A DNA stretch of 64,000 nt from Planococcus maitriensis (GCF_003289925.1 NZ_QLZQ01000006.1:1-64000), one strand, 5' to 3'; counted from the first letter of the stretch, positions 1 to 9,989 are shown. Notes: generated by a model from the letters alone, not told the origin. Made by a program: numbers and translations.

Positions 1-163
1 GTTGATTGCTCAATACTGCTGGCGTATCGCCGTCATAAGACGCGCGATTCGCTTTGATCTGCCGAAGCTGATCAGTAAGTTTGCCGCGATCGCTCGCGGC
101 TGTATTATTGACGTTTTGCTGTTCAGTTTTCAAGGTTCATGTTGTGCGCCTTGTTTTGGCGAC
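1..163 (-). other. Transcribed leader of an rRNA operon (16S gene just beyond the left edge)
   Basis: Read on the minus strand, this is the untranslated leader between an rRNA-type promoter and the expected start of a 16S gene outside the window. It contains a boxA-like stretch, TGAACCTTGAAAACTGAAC (near 121-139), much like the leader sequence before Bacillus 16S genes. It also has a perfect 7-bp hairpin closed by a GCGA tetraloop (83-100). No gene is supported here; the 99-codon reading frame on the plus strand has no ribosome-binding site and runs against the promoter. The 16S gene itself is not seen, so its presence is inferred. Confidence 0.72.
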
Positions 164-169
164 TTGATT

Positions 170-198
170 ACTATATCCTTTTTAAAACCTGATGTCAA
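170..198 (-). promoter_or_regulatory. Strong sigma-A promoter of rRNA type
   Basis: On the minus strand TTGACA (193-198) is followed by a 17-nt spacer and TATAGT (170-175). The region just upstream (199-220) is A/T-rich and could act as an UP element. A consensus -35, ideal spacing and a boxA-like leader are the hallmarks of Bacillales rrn promoters. Transcription would run leftward out of the window from about position 163. Confidence 0.8.
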
Positions 199-269
199 TA
201 CTATTTCAAAATATTTTTATCGGCTTGTTTCGAGGACATTTACAACTATAAACCGCGCGCTTGAAAAAA

Positions 270-1172
270 TCAAGTGCTTTTCCAAAAAAAGATTTTTCTA
301 ATTTTTCTATAGTCAGTGATGAAGAACAAAAGGCCAGCTATTACAATACTCCCGCCAATAATTTGTGTGCCGCTGACTAACTCTCCTAGAATGAAGTACG
401 CTAAAATCGCCGCACCTACTGGTTCAAATAGGATAGCTATCGAAATTACATTTGTGCTTACCCATTTCACTGCCCAATTGAACAGAGTATGTCCCAAAAG
501 ATTAGGGATGATAGCTAGTAATAGAAACCACATCCACTCTTCCTTCGGATAAGGACCAAACGACTCCCCTTTTGCAAGGATATAAAAGAATAGCGATATA
601 GTACTGAAACCATAAACAATAAATGTATATGTAACTAAAGATAATCGTTTTCGCACATCTTGTCCGAATAGTAAATACGCTGTAATCAATGCGCAAGCAA
701 TAAGTGCAAGGATGTCCCCGAACAAAGCACTTCCACTTACCTGAAAGTCTCCATAAGCAATAACAATACTCCCTGTAATCGCTACTGCTCCAGAAATTAA
801 AGTTTTCGCGGAGAGGCGCTCTTTAAAGAAGAAGTACGTTCCCGTAAATGCAAAAAGCGGCTGCAACGTTACTAGAACAGTGGAACTCGCAACAGAAGTA
901 TAATTTAAAGATTCGAACCATAAAATAAAATGGAAAGCCAAAAAGATACCGGCAATCGCTGAGAATATCCAGTCCCTTCTATTTAATTTTTTTATTTCAG
1001 GTAGATTGCTATAGAGGAAAACGGGGAGCATCAATAGAATTGAAAACAACATCCGGTAAAAAGCCGTTACGCCTGCATCAGCTGTAGTCATCTTAACGAA
1101 AATTGCAGACATCGCAACTGAGATAACTCCGACCAAAATGGGTATATAAGGATGAATCGTCGGTTTTTCCAT
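270..1172 (-). CDS. EamA/DMT-family transporter
   Basis: Predicted 300-residue inner-membrane protein with about ten hydrophobic segments in two EamA halves, the normal size of drug/metabolite-superfamily exporters. The second half has the typical P-N-L-x-G-H and E-P-V-x-A signature region (FEPVGAAILAYFILGE). Substrates in this family are amino acids or small metabolites and cannot be predicted here. I chose the ATG at 1172, which has AGGTG a few bases upstream; the frame stays open further but that part overlaps the divergent MgtC-like gene. It ends about 70 bp from the rrn promoter, which is transcribed in the same direction. Confidence 0.88.
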   Translation of the reverse strand: MEKPTIHPYIPILVGVISVAMSAIFVKMTTADAGVTAFYRMLFSILLMLPVFLYSNLPEIKKLNRRDWIFSAIAGIFLAFHFILWFESLNYTSVASSTVLVTLQPLFAFTGTYFFFKERLSAKTLISGAVAITGSIVIAYGDFQVSGSALFGDILALIACALITAYLLFGQDVRKRLSLVTYTFIVYGFSTISLFFYILAKGESFGPYPKEEWMWFLLLAIIPNLLGHTLFNWAVKWVSTNVISIAILFEPVGAAILAYFILGELVSGTQIIGGSIVIAGLLFFITDYRKIRKIFFWKST

Positions 1173-1269
1173 AAGACACCTCTTGCTACATAAGATTTTA
1201 ACATCACTTTTCAGTTTGCCATTTGCCGGCTCCTCATTCAACCGCAAAGCGAAATGGAGGTTTGTGATC

Positions 1270-2001
1270 TTGGAATTTTTCAGCGCACTAGAAATTTCCT
1301 CATTCGAAACATTTATGAAATTAACTATCGCCGCTGTTTTAAGTTTAGTTATAGGGTTGGAAAGGGAATTAAAGAGAAAGCCTGTTGGTTTGAAGACAAG
1401 TATGGTCATTGCCACCTTCAGCTGTCTATTGACCATTATATCAATTGAATCCGCTTATATTGCAGAGTCGAGCAGCTACGAAGGAGTAAATATTACAATG
1501 GATCCGCTACGGCTTGCAGCACAAATTGTTTCAGGAATCGGCTTCCTGGGTGCCGGTGTTATATTGAAACGAGGGAATGATTCGATTTCTGGACTTACGA
1601 CTGCTGCGATGATCTGGGGAGCTGGAGGAATCGGCATTGCTGTCGCTGCGGGGTTTTATATCGAAGCAATGATGGCAGTTTTGCTAGTGCTTATTGGTAT
1701 TGAAGTAATACCCCCCCTTCTTTTCCGCTTCGGGCCACAACGGCTGAGACAGACAGAAGCGAAGCTCACCGTGTATGTATCCGGTGAGGACGCTATCAGC
1801 GAAGTGATGGACGAACTGAAAGACAGCGGCATGACTATTGAAGACTTGTCAATTCTTCATCCCGAACAGGAAAATGGAACTTTGTACTACAAACTATCGA
1901 TCCGCATGTCTTATTCGCAAGAAACAGAAACAATTGAACTGTATAGGGAGATTTCTTCTATTGATTGTGTGAAGCAAGTGGATATCGAAATGATTAACTA
2001 A
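1270..2001 (+). CDS. MgtC/SapB-family membrane protein
   Basis: About 243 residues. The N-terminal two thirds is a hydrophobic MgtC domain with the conserved GLERE motif, the segment AAQIVSGIGFLGAGVILK and a following GLTTAA motif. The C-terminal soluble part (about 80 residues) looks like a small ACT-type regulatory domain. MgtC proteins are linked to low-Mg2+ survival and inhibition of F-type ATPase in pathogens; the role in this organism is unknown. The TTG at 1270 is chosen because GGAGG sits nine bases upstream (1256-1260); an in-frame ATG at 1183 has no clear ribosome-binding site. The next gene, a cation transporter, starts 13 bp later, so they are probably co-transcribed. Confidence 0.85.
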   Translation: MEFFSALEISSFETFMKLTIAAVLSLVIGLERELKRKPVGLKTSMVIATFSCLLTIISIESAYIAESSSYEGVNITMDPLRLAAQIVSGIGFLGAGVILKRGNDSISGLTTAAMIWGAGGIGIAVAAGFYIEAMMAVLLVLIGIEVIPPLLFRFGPQRLRQTEAKLTVYVSGEDAISEVMDELKDSGMTIEDLSILHPEQENGTLYYKLSIRMSYSQETETIELYREISSIDCVKQVDIEMIN

Positions 2002-2014
2002 AGGAGGAATTTTT

Positions 2015-3004
2015 TTGGGAGAATTTTTTGGACTCTTAAAGGGAGGAAATAAACCATCTCTTTACGCTGCATTAATCAACACATTTATTGCCATCATGAA
2101 AGGCGTTGCCTTTATGTTTACCGGAAATGTCGCCATGTTCGCCGAAACGATGCACTCTATCGGTGACGCGGCGAACCAATATTTTGTATTCATCGGCTCG
2201 GCCTTATCGAAAAAAGCTCCGACAAAACGGTTCCCTAATGGTTTTGGCCGCCTGTTGAATCTAGTTTTGCTTGCGGCAGTTTTGATCGTCGGAATCATGG
2301 CTTATGAAACCATCGTTGAAGGTTGGCATCAGATGACACATCCAATCGAAGCGGAAGGTTTTATCATCAGTGTCATTGTATTATCAATCGCAATTTTACT
2401 TGAGTTATTCGTGATGTATAAAGCCGGAAAAGAAGTATTGCATGAAGCGGGCGTAAAAGGCGGGGGTCTCTCGCCGTTGACTACAAGCTTTTTGCACTTG
2501 AACCGCGCAAAACCCGCTACGAAACTTGTTTTCTTGGAAGATTTGGTTGCTACAGCCGGGGGGATCTTGGCTTTAATCGCTGTCCTGATTGCCCATTATA
2601 CCGGATTTCTTCAAATCGAAGGTGCAGCATCGATTGCTATCGGTTTCATGATGTTCTATGTAGTAACGAAGATATTCCTGGATAATGCACGGGGTGTCAT
2701 TGGTGAAACTGATGAACAAATGGTCAATCACATTGCACATCTTCTTTCCGAAAGACCTTCTGTAAAAGATATCCGTGAGCTGGAAGTTGTGAAAGAAGGC
2801 GAGTTTCTTCACGTTGAAACTTTAGTGGAAGTTGATCCTAATCTAACCGTTAAAGAAGCTGACGATTTACAGAATCGTTTAGCTGAACTTATCCTAAGCC
2901 AGCCTAGCGTAGATGATGTAATCGTTTCACTTGATGCGGACGATGGCGAAAAACACTGGGTCCATGTTAGCAAGCGTCCTGAGTCATTGAAGAAAACCAA
3001 ATAA
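2015..3004 (+). CDS. Cation diffusion facilitator family transporter
   Basis: 329-residue CDF transporter that would export a divalent metal (Zn2+, Mn2+, Co2+ or Fe2+) using the proton or K+ gradient. It has the TM2 motif in FAETMHSIGDAANQYF and a TM5 motif, LEDLVATAGG, then a cytoplasmic C-terminal domain. The spacing HSIGD keeps the H-x3-D metal-site arrangement. The TTG start at 2015 follows AAGGAGGAA. It lies 13 bp behind the mgtC-like gene and ends at a strong terminator, so the pair forms one short unit that may deal with divalent cations. Confidence 0.9.
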   Translation: MGEFFGLLKGGNKPSLYAALINTFIAIMKGVAFMFTGNVAMFAETMHSIGDAANQYFVFIGSALSKKAPTKRFPNGFGRLLNLVLLAAVLIVGIMAYETIVEGWHQMTHPIEAEGFIISVIVLSIAILLELFVMYKAGKEVLHEAGVKGGGLSPLTTSFLHLNRAKPATKLVFLEDLVATAGGILALIAVLIAHYTGFLQIEGAASIAIGFMMFYVVTKIFLDNARGVIGETDEQMVNHIAHLLSERPSVKDIRELEVVKEGEFLHVETLVEVDPNLTVKEADDLQNRLAELILSQPSVDDVIVSLDADDGEKHWVHVSKRPESLKKTK

Positions 3005-3006
3005 AG

Positions 3007-3038
3007 AAATCCCGATGCATGACGATGCATCGGGATTT
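3007..3038. terminator. Bidirectional terminator
   Basis: Perfect 14-bp stem (3007-3020 with 3025-3038) and a GACG loop between the convergent CDF transporter and alcohol dehydrogenase genes. It probably serves both; the T-runs on either side are short. Confidence 0.8.
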
Positions 3039-3045
3039 CCTTATG

Positions 3046-4209
3046 TTATAGCGAAGCTTGAAGGATTTTTTCTACATCTTGACCGTTTAATTTGTTAAAG
3101 TTGCCGAATTCGCCGTAGACGAGTGTTTTGTCGACGATATCCGAGAAACGGGAATCATCAATGTCGTAATCTTTCAAGCTGCTCGGAGCCCCAATTGATG
3201 TCCAGAATTCAACGAGCCGATCGATTCCTTCGTATGCGATTTCTTCATCGGATTTGTTTGCACGGTCGACCCCGAATACGCGAACGGCCATCTGCGCGAA
3301 CCGTGCCGGGTTAACCGGGACGTTATGCCGCATCCATTGAGGGAACAGAATTGCCAAGCCGCCCGCATGCGGGATGTCATAAATAGCAGAAACTGCATGT
3401 TCAATATTATGGGATGCCCAATCCCCGTTATAACCCATCTGCAGGAAGTTGTTAAGACCCATGGTGCCCGCGAACAGAATGGTTTCACGATGTTCATAGC
3501 TATCAAGGTCATCCATGAGCTTTGGAGCCGTGTCGATTACTGCACGCAACACGCCCTCGATCATCTGGTCCTGTACCGGCGTGTTAGTTGCATTATGGTA
3601 ATACTGTTCGAACATATGCGACATCATGTCCACTACTCCGTAAACGGTGTGGTTGCGCGGCACGGATTTCGTGTAGGTTGGGTCCAAAATAGAGAATTTA
3701 GGGAATGTCAACGGGCTGCCCCATCCGTATTTTTCTTCCGTTTCTTCATTTGTGATGACAGAACCGGCATTCATTTCAGAGCCGGTTGCAGCCAAGGTCA
3801 ATACTGTACCAAACGGCAATACTTCTTTGGGCGTTGCTTTACGTGTCACAAAGTCCCATGCGTCGCCGTCGTATTTCGCTCCGGCAGCAATGAGTTTTGT
3901 GCAGTCGATGACAGAACCGCCACCAACTGCTAGCAGCATGTCGATATTCTCCTGTTTGCAGATTTCAATTCCCCGTTTTGCGGTCGAAAGGCGCGGGTTT
4001 GGCTCTACACCGGAAAGTTCATGAATTTCGACGTCCATTTCGTTCAATGTAGACATGACTTCATCGTAAACACCGTTTTTCTTGATGCTTCCGCCTCCAT
4101 AAACTACCAATACCTTTTTACCATAATTTGGAATTTCTTTTTTCAGCGCTTCTAATTGGCCTTTGCCGAAAATTAATTTAACAGGATTGTAAAAAGAAAA
4201 TGCGTTCAT
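3046..4209 (-). CDS. yugJ: Iron-containing alcohol dehydrogenase (YugJ/YugK, butanol-dehydrogenase type)
   Basis: 387 residues, the same length as Bacillus YugJ/YugK and clostridial NADH-dependent butanol dehydrogenases. It has the nucleotide-binding GGGSVID motif near residue 98 and the metal-ligand region with D and H residues ([21 protein letters not shown] and DIPHAGGLA). It would reduce aldehydes to alcohols, or the reverse, with NAD(P)H in the cytoplasm. The start is supported by GGAGGAGG. It stands alone between terminators; the physiological substrate is unknown. Confidence 0.92.
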   Translation of the reverse strand: MNAFSFYNPVKLIFGKGQLEALKKEIPNYGKKVLVVYGGGSIKKNGVYDEVMSTLNEMDVEIHELSGVEPNPRLSTAKRGIEICKQENIDMLLAVGGGSVIDCTKLIAAGAKYDGDAWDFVTRKATPKEVLPFGTVLTLAATGSEMNAGSVITNEETEEKYGWGSPLTFPKFSILDPTYTKSVPRNHTVYGVVDMMSHMFEQYYHNATNTPVQDQMIEGVLRAVIDTAPKLMDDLDSYEHRETILFAGTMGLNNFLQMGYNGDWASHNIEHAVSAIYDIPHAGGLAILFPQWMRHNVPVNPARFAQMAVRVFGVDRANKSDEEIAYEGIDRLVEFWTSIGAPSSLKDYDIDDSRFSDIVDKTLVYGEFGNFNKLNGQDVEKILQASL

Positions 4210-4288
4210 GTGATCTCCTCCTCCAAAATACGTTCAGTTTTCATTATGGATTTTCACTTCACAAAAAGCAAAAGTTTGAGCACAAGAA

Positions 4289-4314
4289 AACCGCCCGGCT
4301 AAGGCCAGGCGGTT
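4289..4314 (-). terminator. Terminator of the glutamate dehydrogenase gene
   Basis: GC-rich stem with AACCGCC/GGCGGTT arms, immediately after the stop codon on the minus strand and followed by a short T-rich stretch. Confidence 0.8.
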
Positions 4315-4319
4315 ATTTG

Positions 4320-5564
4320 TTATACCCATCCACGGAAGCGTGATGCTTCTGCAGTTCTTCTTGCACCGACCATATACGCAGCAAGGCGCATATCGATATT
4401 CCGGTTAGTGGCAACGTTGTATACGTTATCAAAAGCTTCCACCAATTTCTTCTCCAGCTTCTCGTCGACTTCTTCCTGTGTCCAGTAATAACCTTGGTTA
4501 TTCTGTACCCATTCAAAGTACGAAACCGTTACACCGCCGGAACTTGCGAGCACATCAGGGACAAGCAATATTCCGCGATCCGTCAGAATCTTCGTTGCTT
4601 CAGCTGTAGTCGGGCCATTTGCAGCTTCAACTACGATAGAAGCTTTGATGTCATGTGCGTTTTCTTCTGTTATCTGGTTAGCGATTGCTGCTGGAACCAG
4701 GATATCGCAATCGATTTCGAACAATTCTTTGTTGGTGATGGTATTGTCGAAAAGCGTGGTGACCGTACCAAAGCTGTCGCGGCGGTCGAGGAGATAATCG
4801 ATATCCAAGCCTTCCGGGTCATGCAATGCACCATAAGCATCGGAAATGCCGACAACTTTAGCGCCTGCATCGTGAAGGAATTTCGCCAAGAAGCTTCCTG
4901 CGTTACCGAATCCCTGGATTACGACGCGTGCACCTTTCATGTCAAGGCCACGTTTTTTCGCTGCTTCGTTGATGACGATTGTAACGCCTTGTGCAGTTGC
5001 CTTATCGCGGCCTTGAGAGCCACCTAGCACAATTGGCTTACCTGTAATGAATCCTGGTGAGTTGAATTCGTCAATCTTGCTGTATTCGTCGAACATCCAG
5101 GCCATGATTTGCGAGTTTGTGAATACATCCGGCGCGGGAATGTCTTTGTTCGGCCCGACAATCTGGCTAATGGCACGTACGTAGCCACGGCTCAGCTTTT
5201 CGATTTCGTGCATGGACATTTCGCGCGGATCGCAAATGATTCCGCCTTTACCGCCGCCGTACGGCAAGTCCACGATTCCGCATTTCAATGTCATCCACAT
5301 GGAAAGTGCGATAACCTCGTCGCGGTTTACGTCGGGGTGGAAGCGTACTCCCCCCTTAGTTGGACCGACAGCATCATTGTGCTGGGCACGGAATCCCGTG
5401 AACACTTTGGTTTTCCCATCATCCATCCGGACCGGGATGCGCACTTCCAAGATCCGCATCGGTTCTTTCAGAAGTTCATACATCGAATCTTCGTATCCAA
5501 GTTTATCCAATGCAATTTTAATGACATCCTGCGTTGACGTCAACAAGTTCAAGTTTTCAGCCAT
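4320..5564 (-). CDS. rocG: NAD-specific glutamate dehydrogenase (RocG/GudB type)
   Basis: 414 residues; Glu/Leu/Phe/Val dehydrogenase family. Visible signatures are the catalytic-lysine region [10 protein letters not shown] near residue 107, the PAPDVFTN segment, and a Rossmann GFGNAG motif (residue ~220). It would oxidise glutamate to 2-oxoglutarate and ammonia, the last step of arginine/ornithine catabolism. The adjoining rocD and rocA genes support this role, so the sequence fits a catabolic enzyme. Whether it corresponds to RocG or GudB cannot be decided from sequence alone. The gene starts 81 bp after rocD; an inverted repeat lies in that gap. Confidence 0.93.
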   Translation of the reverse strand: MAENLNLLTSTQDVIKIALDKLGYEDSMYELLKEPMRILEVRIPVRMDDGKTKVFTGFRAQHNDAVGPTKGGVRFHPDVNRDEVIALSMWMTLKCGIVDLPYGGGKGGIICDPREMSMHEIEKLSRGYVRAISQIVGPNKDIPAPDVFTNSQIMAWMFDEYSKIDEFNSPGFITGKPIVLGGSQGRDKATAQGVTIVINEAAKKRGLDMKGARVVIQGFGNAGSFLAKFLHDAGAKVVGISDAYGALHDPEGLDIDYLLDRRDSFGTVTTLFDNTITNKELFEIDCDILVPAAIANQITEENAHDIKASIVVEAANGPTTAEATKILTDRGILLVPDVLASSGGVTVSYFEWVQNNQGYYWTQEEVDEKLEKKLVEAFDNVYNVATNRNIDMRLAAYMVGARRTAEASRFRGWV

Positions 5565-5616
5565 TGTTTAATTTCGCCTCTTTGTATTTTAGTAATTACC
5601 CGCATCTAGTGTAACA

Positions 5617-5636
5617 TGGCAAACTTCCATTTGCCA
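5617..5636. promoter_or_regulatory. Inverted repeat upstream of glutamate dehydrogenase (candidate operator)
   Basis: TGGCAAA and TTTGCCA arms separated by six bases, located 52-72 bp upstream of the gdh start and 10 bp after the rocD stop. It lacks a T-run, so a terminator is less likely. Its position near a weak promoter-like region suggests a regulator binding site. No known regulator is matched. Confidence 0.4.
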
Positions 5637-5645
5637 CAAACATTG

Positions 5646-6839
5646 TTATTTTGTGAACACTTGGTGAATGCGCTCAAGCGCCCAGTCCAGCTCTTCTTTC
5701 GTGATGATCAGCGGCGGTGCAAAACGGATAACCGTATCATGCGTTTCCTTGCACAAAAGCCCGAGCTCTTTCAGCTGTTCACAGTAAGGGCGCGCTGCTT
5801 CCGTCAATTCCATTCCGATGAACAAGCCGCGTCCGCGGACTTCTTTGATGACAGGATGGTCGATTTTCTTCAATTCATCCATGAAGTAAGTGCCAAGTTC
5901 TTGCGAGCGTTCCGTGAGGTTTTCGTCTTGGATGACCTGCATGGAAGCAATGGATACGGCGCACGCTAACGGGTTGCCGCCGAACGTGGAGCCATGTGAT
6001 CCCGGGTTGAAGACGCCGAGCACTTCATTGTCAGCAACGACGCAAGAGATCGGGAATACCCCGCCGCCAAGTGCTTTTCCAAGAATGTACATATCCGGAT
6101 CTACATCTTCCCATTCACAAGCGAACATTTTACCGGTACGTGCAAGGCCGCACTGGATTTCGTCAGCAATGAACAATACGTTGTTTTCACGGCAAAGTTC
6201 GCGTGCTGCTTTCAAGAAGCCTTTTGGCGGCATGATGATTCCGGCTTCGCCTTGGATCGGCTCGATCAGGAAGGCTGCCGTATTGGGTGTAATCGCATTT
6301 TTCAATGCTTCCAAATCGCCAAACGGGACAATATTGATACCTGGTAGCATCGGACCGAAGCCTCGGCGGTATTCAGCGTCTGATGAAAGCGAGACAGCGG
6401 TCATCGTACGGCCATGGAAGTTACCTTCACAAGCAATGATTTCCGCTTTTCCATCTTCAACACCTTTGACATCGTATGCCCAGCGTCGAGCTGCTTTGAT
6501 GGCGGTTTCGACAGCTTCCGCCCCTGTGTTCATCGGCAAGGCCATTTCTTTGCCGGAAATCTTGCAGATCATTTCGTACCATGGTGCCAGTTGGTCGTTA
6601 TGGAATGCACGCGACGTTAGAGTGACGCGATCGGCTTGGTCTTTCAAAGCCTGGATGATTTTTGGATGGCGATGTCCTTGGTTCACTGCTGAGTAGGCAG
6701 AAAGCATGTCCATGAATTTATTGCCTTCTGGATCTGTTACCCAGACGCCTTCCGCCTTCGAGATGACGATCGGCAGTGGATGGTAGTTCTTTGCCCCGTA
6801 TTGCTCTGTTTTTTCGATGATCGACTGTGTTTGTGTCAT
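5646..6839 (-). CDS. rocD: Ornithine aminotransferase
   Basis: 397-residue class III aminotransferase that converts ornithine and 2-oxoglutarate into glutamate semialdehyde and glutamate. Visible features are the [11 protein letters not shown] segment near residue 103, the [11 protein letters not shown] motif, and the PLP-lysine segment ILGKALGGG. Length and sequence fit RocD (~400 residues). The start at 6839 has a GGAGG about seven bases upstream. It lies between rocA upstream and glutamate dehydrogenase downstream, giving the complete path ornithine to glutamate to 2-oxoglutarate. Confidence 0.95.
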   Translation of the reverse strand: MTQTQSIIEKTEQYGAKNYHPLPIVISKAEGVWVTDPEGNKFMDMLSAYSAVNQGHRHPKIIQALKDQADRVTLTSRAFHNDQLAPWYEMICKISGKEMALPMNTGAEAVETAIKAARRWAYDVKGVEDGKAEIIACEGNFHGRTMTAVSLSSDAEYRRGFGPMLPGINIVPFGDLEALKNAITPNTAAFLIEPIQGEAGIIMPPKGFLKAARELCRENNVLFIADEIQCGLARTGKMFACEWEDVDPDMYILGKALGGGVFPISCVVADNEVLGVFNPGSHGSTFGGNPLACAVSIASMQVIQDENLTERSQELGTYFMDELKKIDHPVIKEVRGRGLFIGMELTEAARPYCEQLKELGLLCKETHDTVIRFAPPLIITKEELDWALERIHQVFTK

Positions 6840-6936
6840 TCCAAATTCCTCCTTGAAATTAAGGCGAGATCCGCTGAGCCCTAGAGTCTAATGAAGTAGT
6901 CCGCATGGCTGGATGCGCTTAACGGCGCCTTTTTTT

Positions 6937-6966
6937 AAAAAAAGGCAGACACGGAGTCTGCCTTTT
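6937..6966 (-). terminator. Terminator of rocA
   Basis: An 11-bp perfect stem (6940-6950 with 6956-6966), an ACGGA-containing loop and a run of seven T on the minus strand, downstream of rocA. It implies rocD has its own promoter in the ~100 bp that follow. Confidence 0.88.
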
Positions 6967-6994
6967 GCGCATCATTATACCATTAAACGAATAA

Positions 6995-8539
6995 TTAAAA
7001 CATTTCAGAAGTTGTTTGTGCTTGCATATGAAGAACCAAGTAGTCTGGCCCGCCCGCTTTTGAGTCAGTACCGGACATATTGAATCCGCCGAATGGCTGG
7101 TATCCGACAATCGCGCCAGTACATCCGCGGTTGAAATACAAGTTACCTACATGGAAGTCTTCACGGGCTTTTTCAAGGTTTTCACGGTTGTTCGTGATGA
7201 CCGCTCCTGTCAAACCGTATTCAGTGTTGTTGGCGATTTCGATTGCTTCATCAAAGTCTTTCGCTTTCGAGAAGCCTACAACCGGCCCGAAGATTTCTTC
7301 CTGCATGATTGTGGAAGTAGGATCCAGATCAGCGATAACTGTCGGGTTGACGAAGAATCCTTTCGAATCGTCTCCATCCCCACCGGCTACTAAACGGCCA
7401 TCTTTTTTACCGATTTCGATGTAATCCATGATTTTCTTGTAAGCAGCACCGTCGATGACAGGGCCCATGAATTTCGATTGGTCGACTGTGTTGCCGATCG
7501 TCAATTCATTCGTCAATTCCACCACGCGCTCGAGAACTTCGTCGTAAACATCCTCAACGATTATTGCACGCGAACAAGCTGAACATTTCTGCCCGCTGAA
7601 ACCGAATGCCGATTTCACGATGGACTGTGCAGCGAGTTCCAGATCCGCTTCTTTGTCGACGACCATTGTGTCCTTGCCGCCCATTTCGGCGATCAAGCGC
7701 TTGATCCAAATTTGGCCTTCATTCACTTTTGCTGAACGTTCAGCAATGCGCAAACCGACTTGGCGGGAGCCCGTGAATGAAATGAAGCGTGTATTCGGGT
7801 GATCGACCAAGTAGTCGCCCACTTCAGCGCCAGGACCTGGGATGTAGTTGACGACGCCTTTTGGCATGCCAGCTTCTTCCAGAACTTCGATGAATTTATA
7901 AGCGACAACCGGTGTAGTTGATGCAGGTTTTAATAGTACAGTGTTCCCTGCTACCATAGCGGCCACGGTCGTTCCTGCCATGATAGCGAATGCAAAGTTC
8001 CATGGGGAAATGACAACGCCGACACCTAGCGGGATATAGTTATAACGGTTATCTTCACCTGGGCGGCTTTCAACTGGCATGCCGTCTTTTAGGCGAAGCA
8101 TTTGGCGGGCATAGTATTCCATGAAATCGATTGCTTCTGCCGTATCTGCATCCGCTTCGTTCCAAGGCTTGCCTGCTTCTTTTGTCAATAATGCCGAGAA
8201 TTCGTGTTTTCTGCGTCGCACGATTGCTGCTGCTTTGAACAAGACATCCGCACGTACTTCAGGTTTCACTTTTTTCCATGTTTTGAATGCAGCGTCCGCT
8301 TCTTGCATGGCTTTTTCTGCAAGCTCTTTATTTGATTTGGAGACGCGCCCAACGATTTCTTCTTTATCCGCCGGATTGAATGAAACGATTTTGTCTTCAG
8401 TCGTTACGCGTTCTCCGCCGATGATTAGCGGGTAATCCTGGCCGAGGTATCCTTCAACCGTTTTCAGGCCTTCCAAGTATGCATTGCGATTCTCCTCGAT
8501 CGAGAAATCTGTGAATGGTTCATGTTTGTAGGGAATCAT
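6995..8539 (-). CDS. rocA: L-glutamate gamma-semialdehyde (1-pyrroline-5-carboxylate) dehydrogenase
   Basis: 514-residue aldehyde dehydrogenase, the length typical of RocA/PutC. It oxidises glutamate semialdehyde to glutamate with NAD+. The catalytic cysteine lies in [15 protein letters not shown], and the glutamate in IAEMGGKD. The start at 8539 follows GGAGG with eight bases of spacing; the longer frame to 8635 has no ribosome-binding site. It is transcribed away from the adjacent RocR-like regulator gene, as expected for a regulated catabolic gene. Confidence 0.95.
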   Translation of the reverse strand: MIPYKHEPFTDFSIEENRNAYLEGLKTVEGYLGQDYPLIIGGERVTTEDKIVSFNPADKEEIVGRVSKSNKELAEKAMQEADAAFKTWKKVKPEVRADVLFKAAAIVRRRKHEFSALLTKEAGKPWNEADADTAEAIDFMEYYARQMLRLKDGMPVESRPGEDNRYNYIPLGVGVVISPWNFAFAIMAGTTVAAMVAGNTVLLKPASTTPVVAYKFIEVLEEAGMPKGVVNYIPGPGAEVGDYLVDHPNTRFISFTGSRQVGLRIAERSAKVNEGQIWIKRLIAEMGGKDTMVVDKEADLELAAQSIVKSAFGFSGQKCSACSRAIIVEDVYDEVLERVVELTNELTIGNTVDQSKFMGPVIDGAAYKKIMDYIEIGKKDGRLVAGGDGDDSKGFFVNPTVIADLDPTSTIMQEEIFGPVVGFSKAKDFDEAIEIANNTEYGLTGAVITNNRENLEKAREDFHVGNLYFNRGCTGAIVGYQPFGGFNMSGTDSKAGGPDYLVLHMQAQTTSEMF

Positions 8540-8578
8540 TGGGAATCCTCCTTCTAATTGAGCGAGCGCAAAAAAAAT

Positions 8579-8608
8579 TTGCACTCTTAATCTGTTTCCA
8601 CTTATAAT
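8579..8608 (+). promoter_or_regulatory. Sigma-A promoter of the RocR-like regulator gene
   Basis: TTGCAC (8579-8584), an 18-nt spacer and a consensus TATAAT (8603-8608). The predicted start point near 8615 lies about 65 bp upstream of the chosen ATG, which excludes the in-frame ATG at 8610. Confidence 0.65.
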
Positions 8609-8678
8609 AATGCAAAAGATTATTGCGTTTTTCAAGTATTTTAATCTAAAAAGTCAAAATAATTTTGAGGTGATGGCC

Positions 8679-9989
8679 ATGAACGAACAACAAATGGACT
8701 TGGCCCCTTTTTATAAATTCGCTGGAGACCATGTAGCTGTAGGGATACACGCTATCGACAGCAAAGGGAAAACCATTTTGTACAATCGTAAGATGCGGGA
8801 AATCGAGGGCTTCGACTTTCAGGAATTAACGGACCGGTCGCTTTTGGAAATGTTCCGCTTTGACCAAACGCAGAGCACTTTGCTGCAAGTTCTGACGAGC
8901 GGAACCCCGATCTTGAATATCAAGCAAACGTATTGGAACCGAAAAGGACAGGAGATCACCACCATCAATGATAGTTATCCGGTTTTCGAAAATGGCGCGC
9001 TGATCGGGGCGATTGAACTTGCCCGGGATGTGACGACCTTGGAGCGGGTCATTTACCAACCGCTGAAGAAATACGAAGAGCCGATCACTTTCGCCAGCTT
9101 GACTGCGGTGTCGGCGAGCATGAAAAACATCATTGCCCGTGCAGAAAAAGCCGCAGCCGCTAAACTGCCTGTGTTATTGGTCGGTGAATCCGGAACCGGC
9201 AAAGAGCTGCTCGCAGAAGCGATCCATTCCGCACACGCTTCCGAGCTTCCGATGCATATCCTGTATTGCCACGGCACCGATAGCCGGTTGATCGACGAAT
9301 TGGATAAGGAAATCGAACGCCTGCAGCACGGCACGATTTATTGTGAGCGCATTGACTTGTTGCCGCGCGCATTGCAGATGCAATTGCTCGAAGTGGTCGA
9401 ACGGCATGCTTCAGGCGATTGTTATTTTGTTGCAAGCGTCGGCGATGATCCGGTCGAATTGATTTCCTCCAATACCTTGGTGAAAGACCTGTATTATTTC
9501 TTCTCGGCGATGACCATCAAAGTCGAGCCGCTGCGCCGCAGGAAAGAAGACATCCTGCCGTTTGTCGATGATTATTTCTCCCGGCACCGCATGAAAGTCG
9601 GGTCGGTCATCCGTTCCTTGTCGGATGAAGTCGAAAAATTATTCCTCAGCTATGATTGGCCGGGAAACTTGAAAGAACTCGAATTGCTGTTGGATGAGAT
9701 CACGTCGCTCGTCACCACACAGGAAATCGTGACGGCGTCCATGCTTCCACACCATTTCAAGTTGAAAACCCAAAGCGGTTCGCTGCAGCCGGAAGATTTC
9801 CTGGTCCGTTCCGATAAGGATCTGCTGCCGCTTGAGGAGTATCTGCAGGAAGCGGAAATGTATTATTTGGAGAAAGCGATGGATCTATACGGAGGCAATG
9901 TGACTAAAGCTGCCCAGGCGCTCGGCATGAGCCGCCAGAACCTTCAATACCGTTTGCGGAAAATCAAAAAAAACGCACAATCGACTTAA
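8679..9989 (+). CDS. RocR-like PAS/AAA+/Fis regulator with degenerate sigma-54 contact
   Basis: 436 residues: an N-terminal PAS domain (~20-115), an AAA+ domain (~140-360) with Walker A VGESGTGKE near residue 168, the segment YDWPGNLKELE, and a C-terminal Fis-type helix-turn-helix (YGGNVTKAAQALGMSRQNL). It resembles B. subtilis RocR, which activates arginine catabolic genes with sigma-54. Here the GAFTGA loop that touches sigma-54 is missing and Walker B, normally GGTLFLDE, reads HGTIYCER. So it probably cannot drive sigma-54 promoters as RocR does. The start at 8679 has GAGGTG six bases upstream. Divergence from rocA suggests it controls the roc genes. Confidence 0.85.
   Translation: MNEQQMDLAPFYKFAGDHVAVGIHAIDSKGKTILYNRKMREIEGFDFQELTDRSLLEMFRFDQTQSTLLQVLTSGTPILNIKQTYWNRKGQEITTINDSYPVFENGALIGAIELARDVTTLERVIYQPLKKYEEPITFASLTAVSASMKNIIARAEKAAAAKLPVLLVGESGTGKELLAEAIHSAHASELPMHILYCHGTDSRLIDELDKEIERLQHGTIYCERIDLLPRALQMQLLEVVERHASGDCYFVASVGDDPVELISSNTLVKDLYYFFSAMTIKVEPLRRRKEDILPFVDDYFSRHRMKVGSVIRSLSDEVEKLFLSYDWPGNLKELELLLDEITSLVTTQEIVTASMLPHHFKLKTQSGSLQPEDFLVRSDKDLLPLEEYLQEAEMYYLEKAMDLYGGNVTKAAQALGMSRQNLQYRLRKIKKNAQST

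Noticed and set aside
2..301. 99-codon reading frame on the plus strand
   Set aside because: No ribosome-binding site; it is antisense to an rRNA leader and promoter.
8555..8590. Sigma-54 (-24/-12) promoter upstream of rocA
   Set aside because: A TGC...TTGC pattern exists, but the GG at -24 is missing and the spacing between the dinucleotides is off by one.
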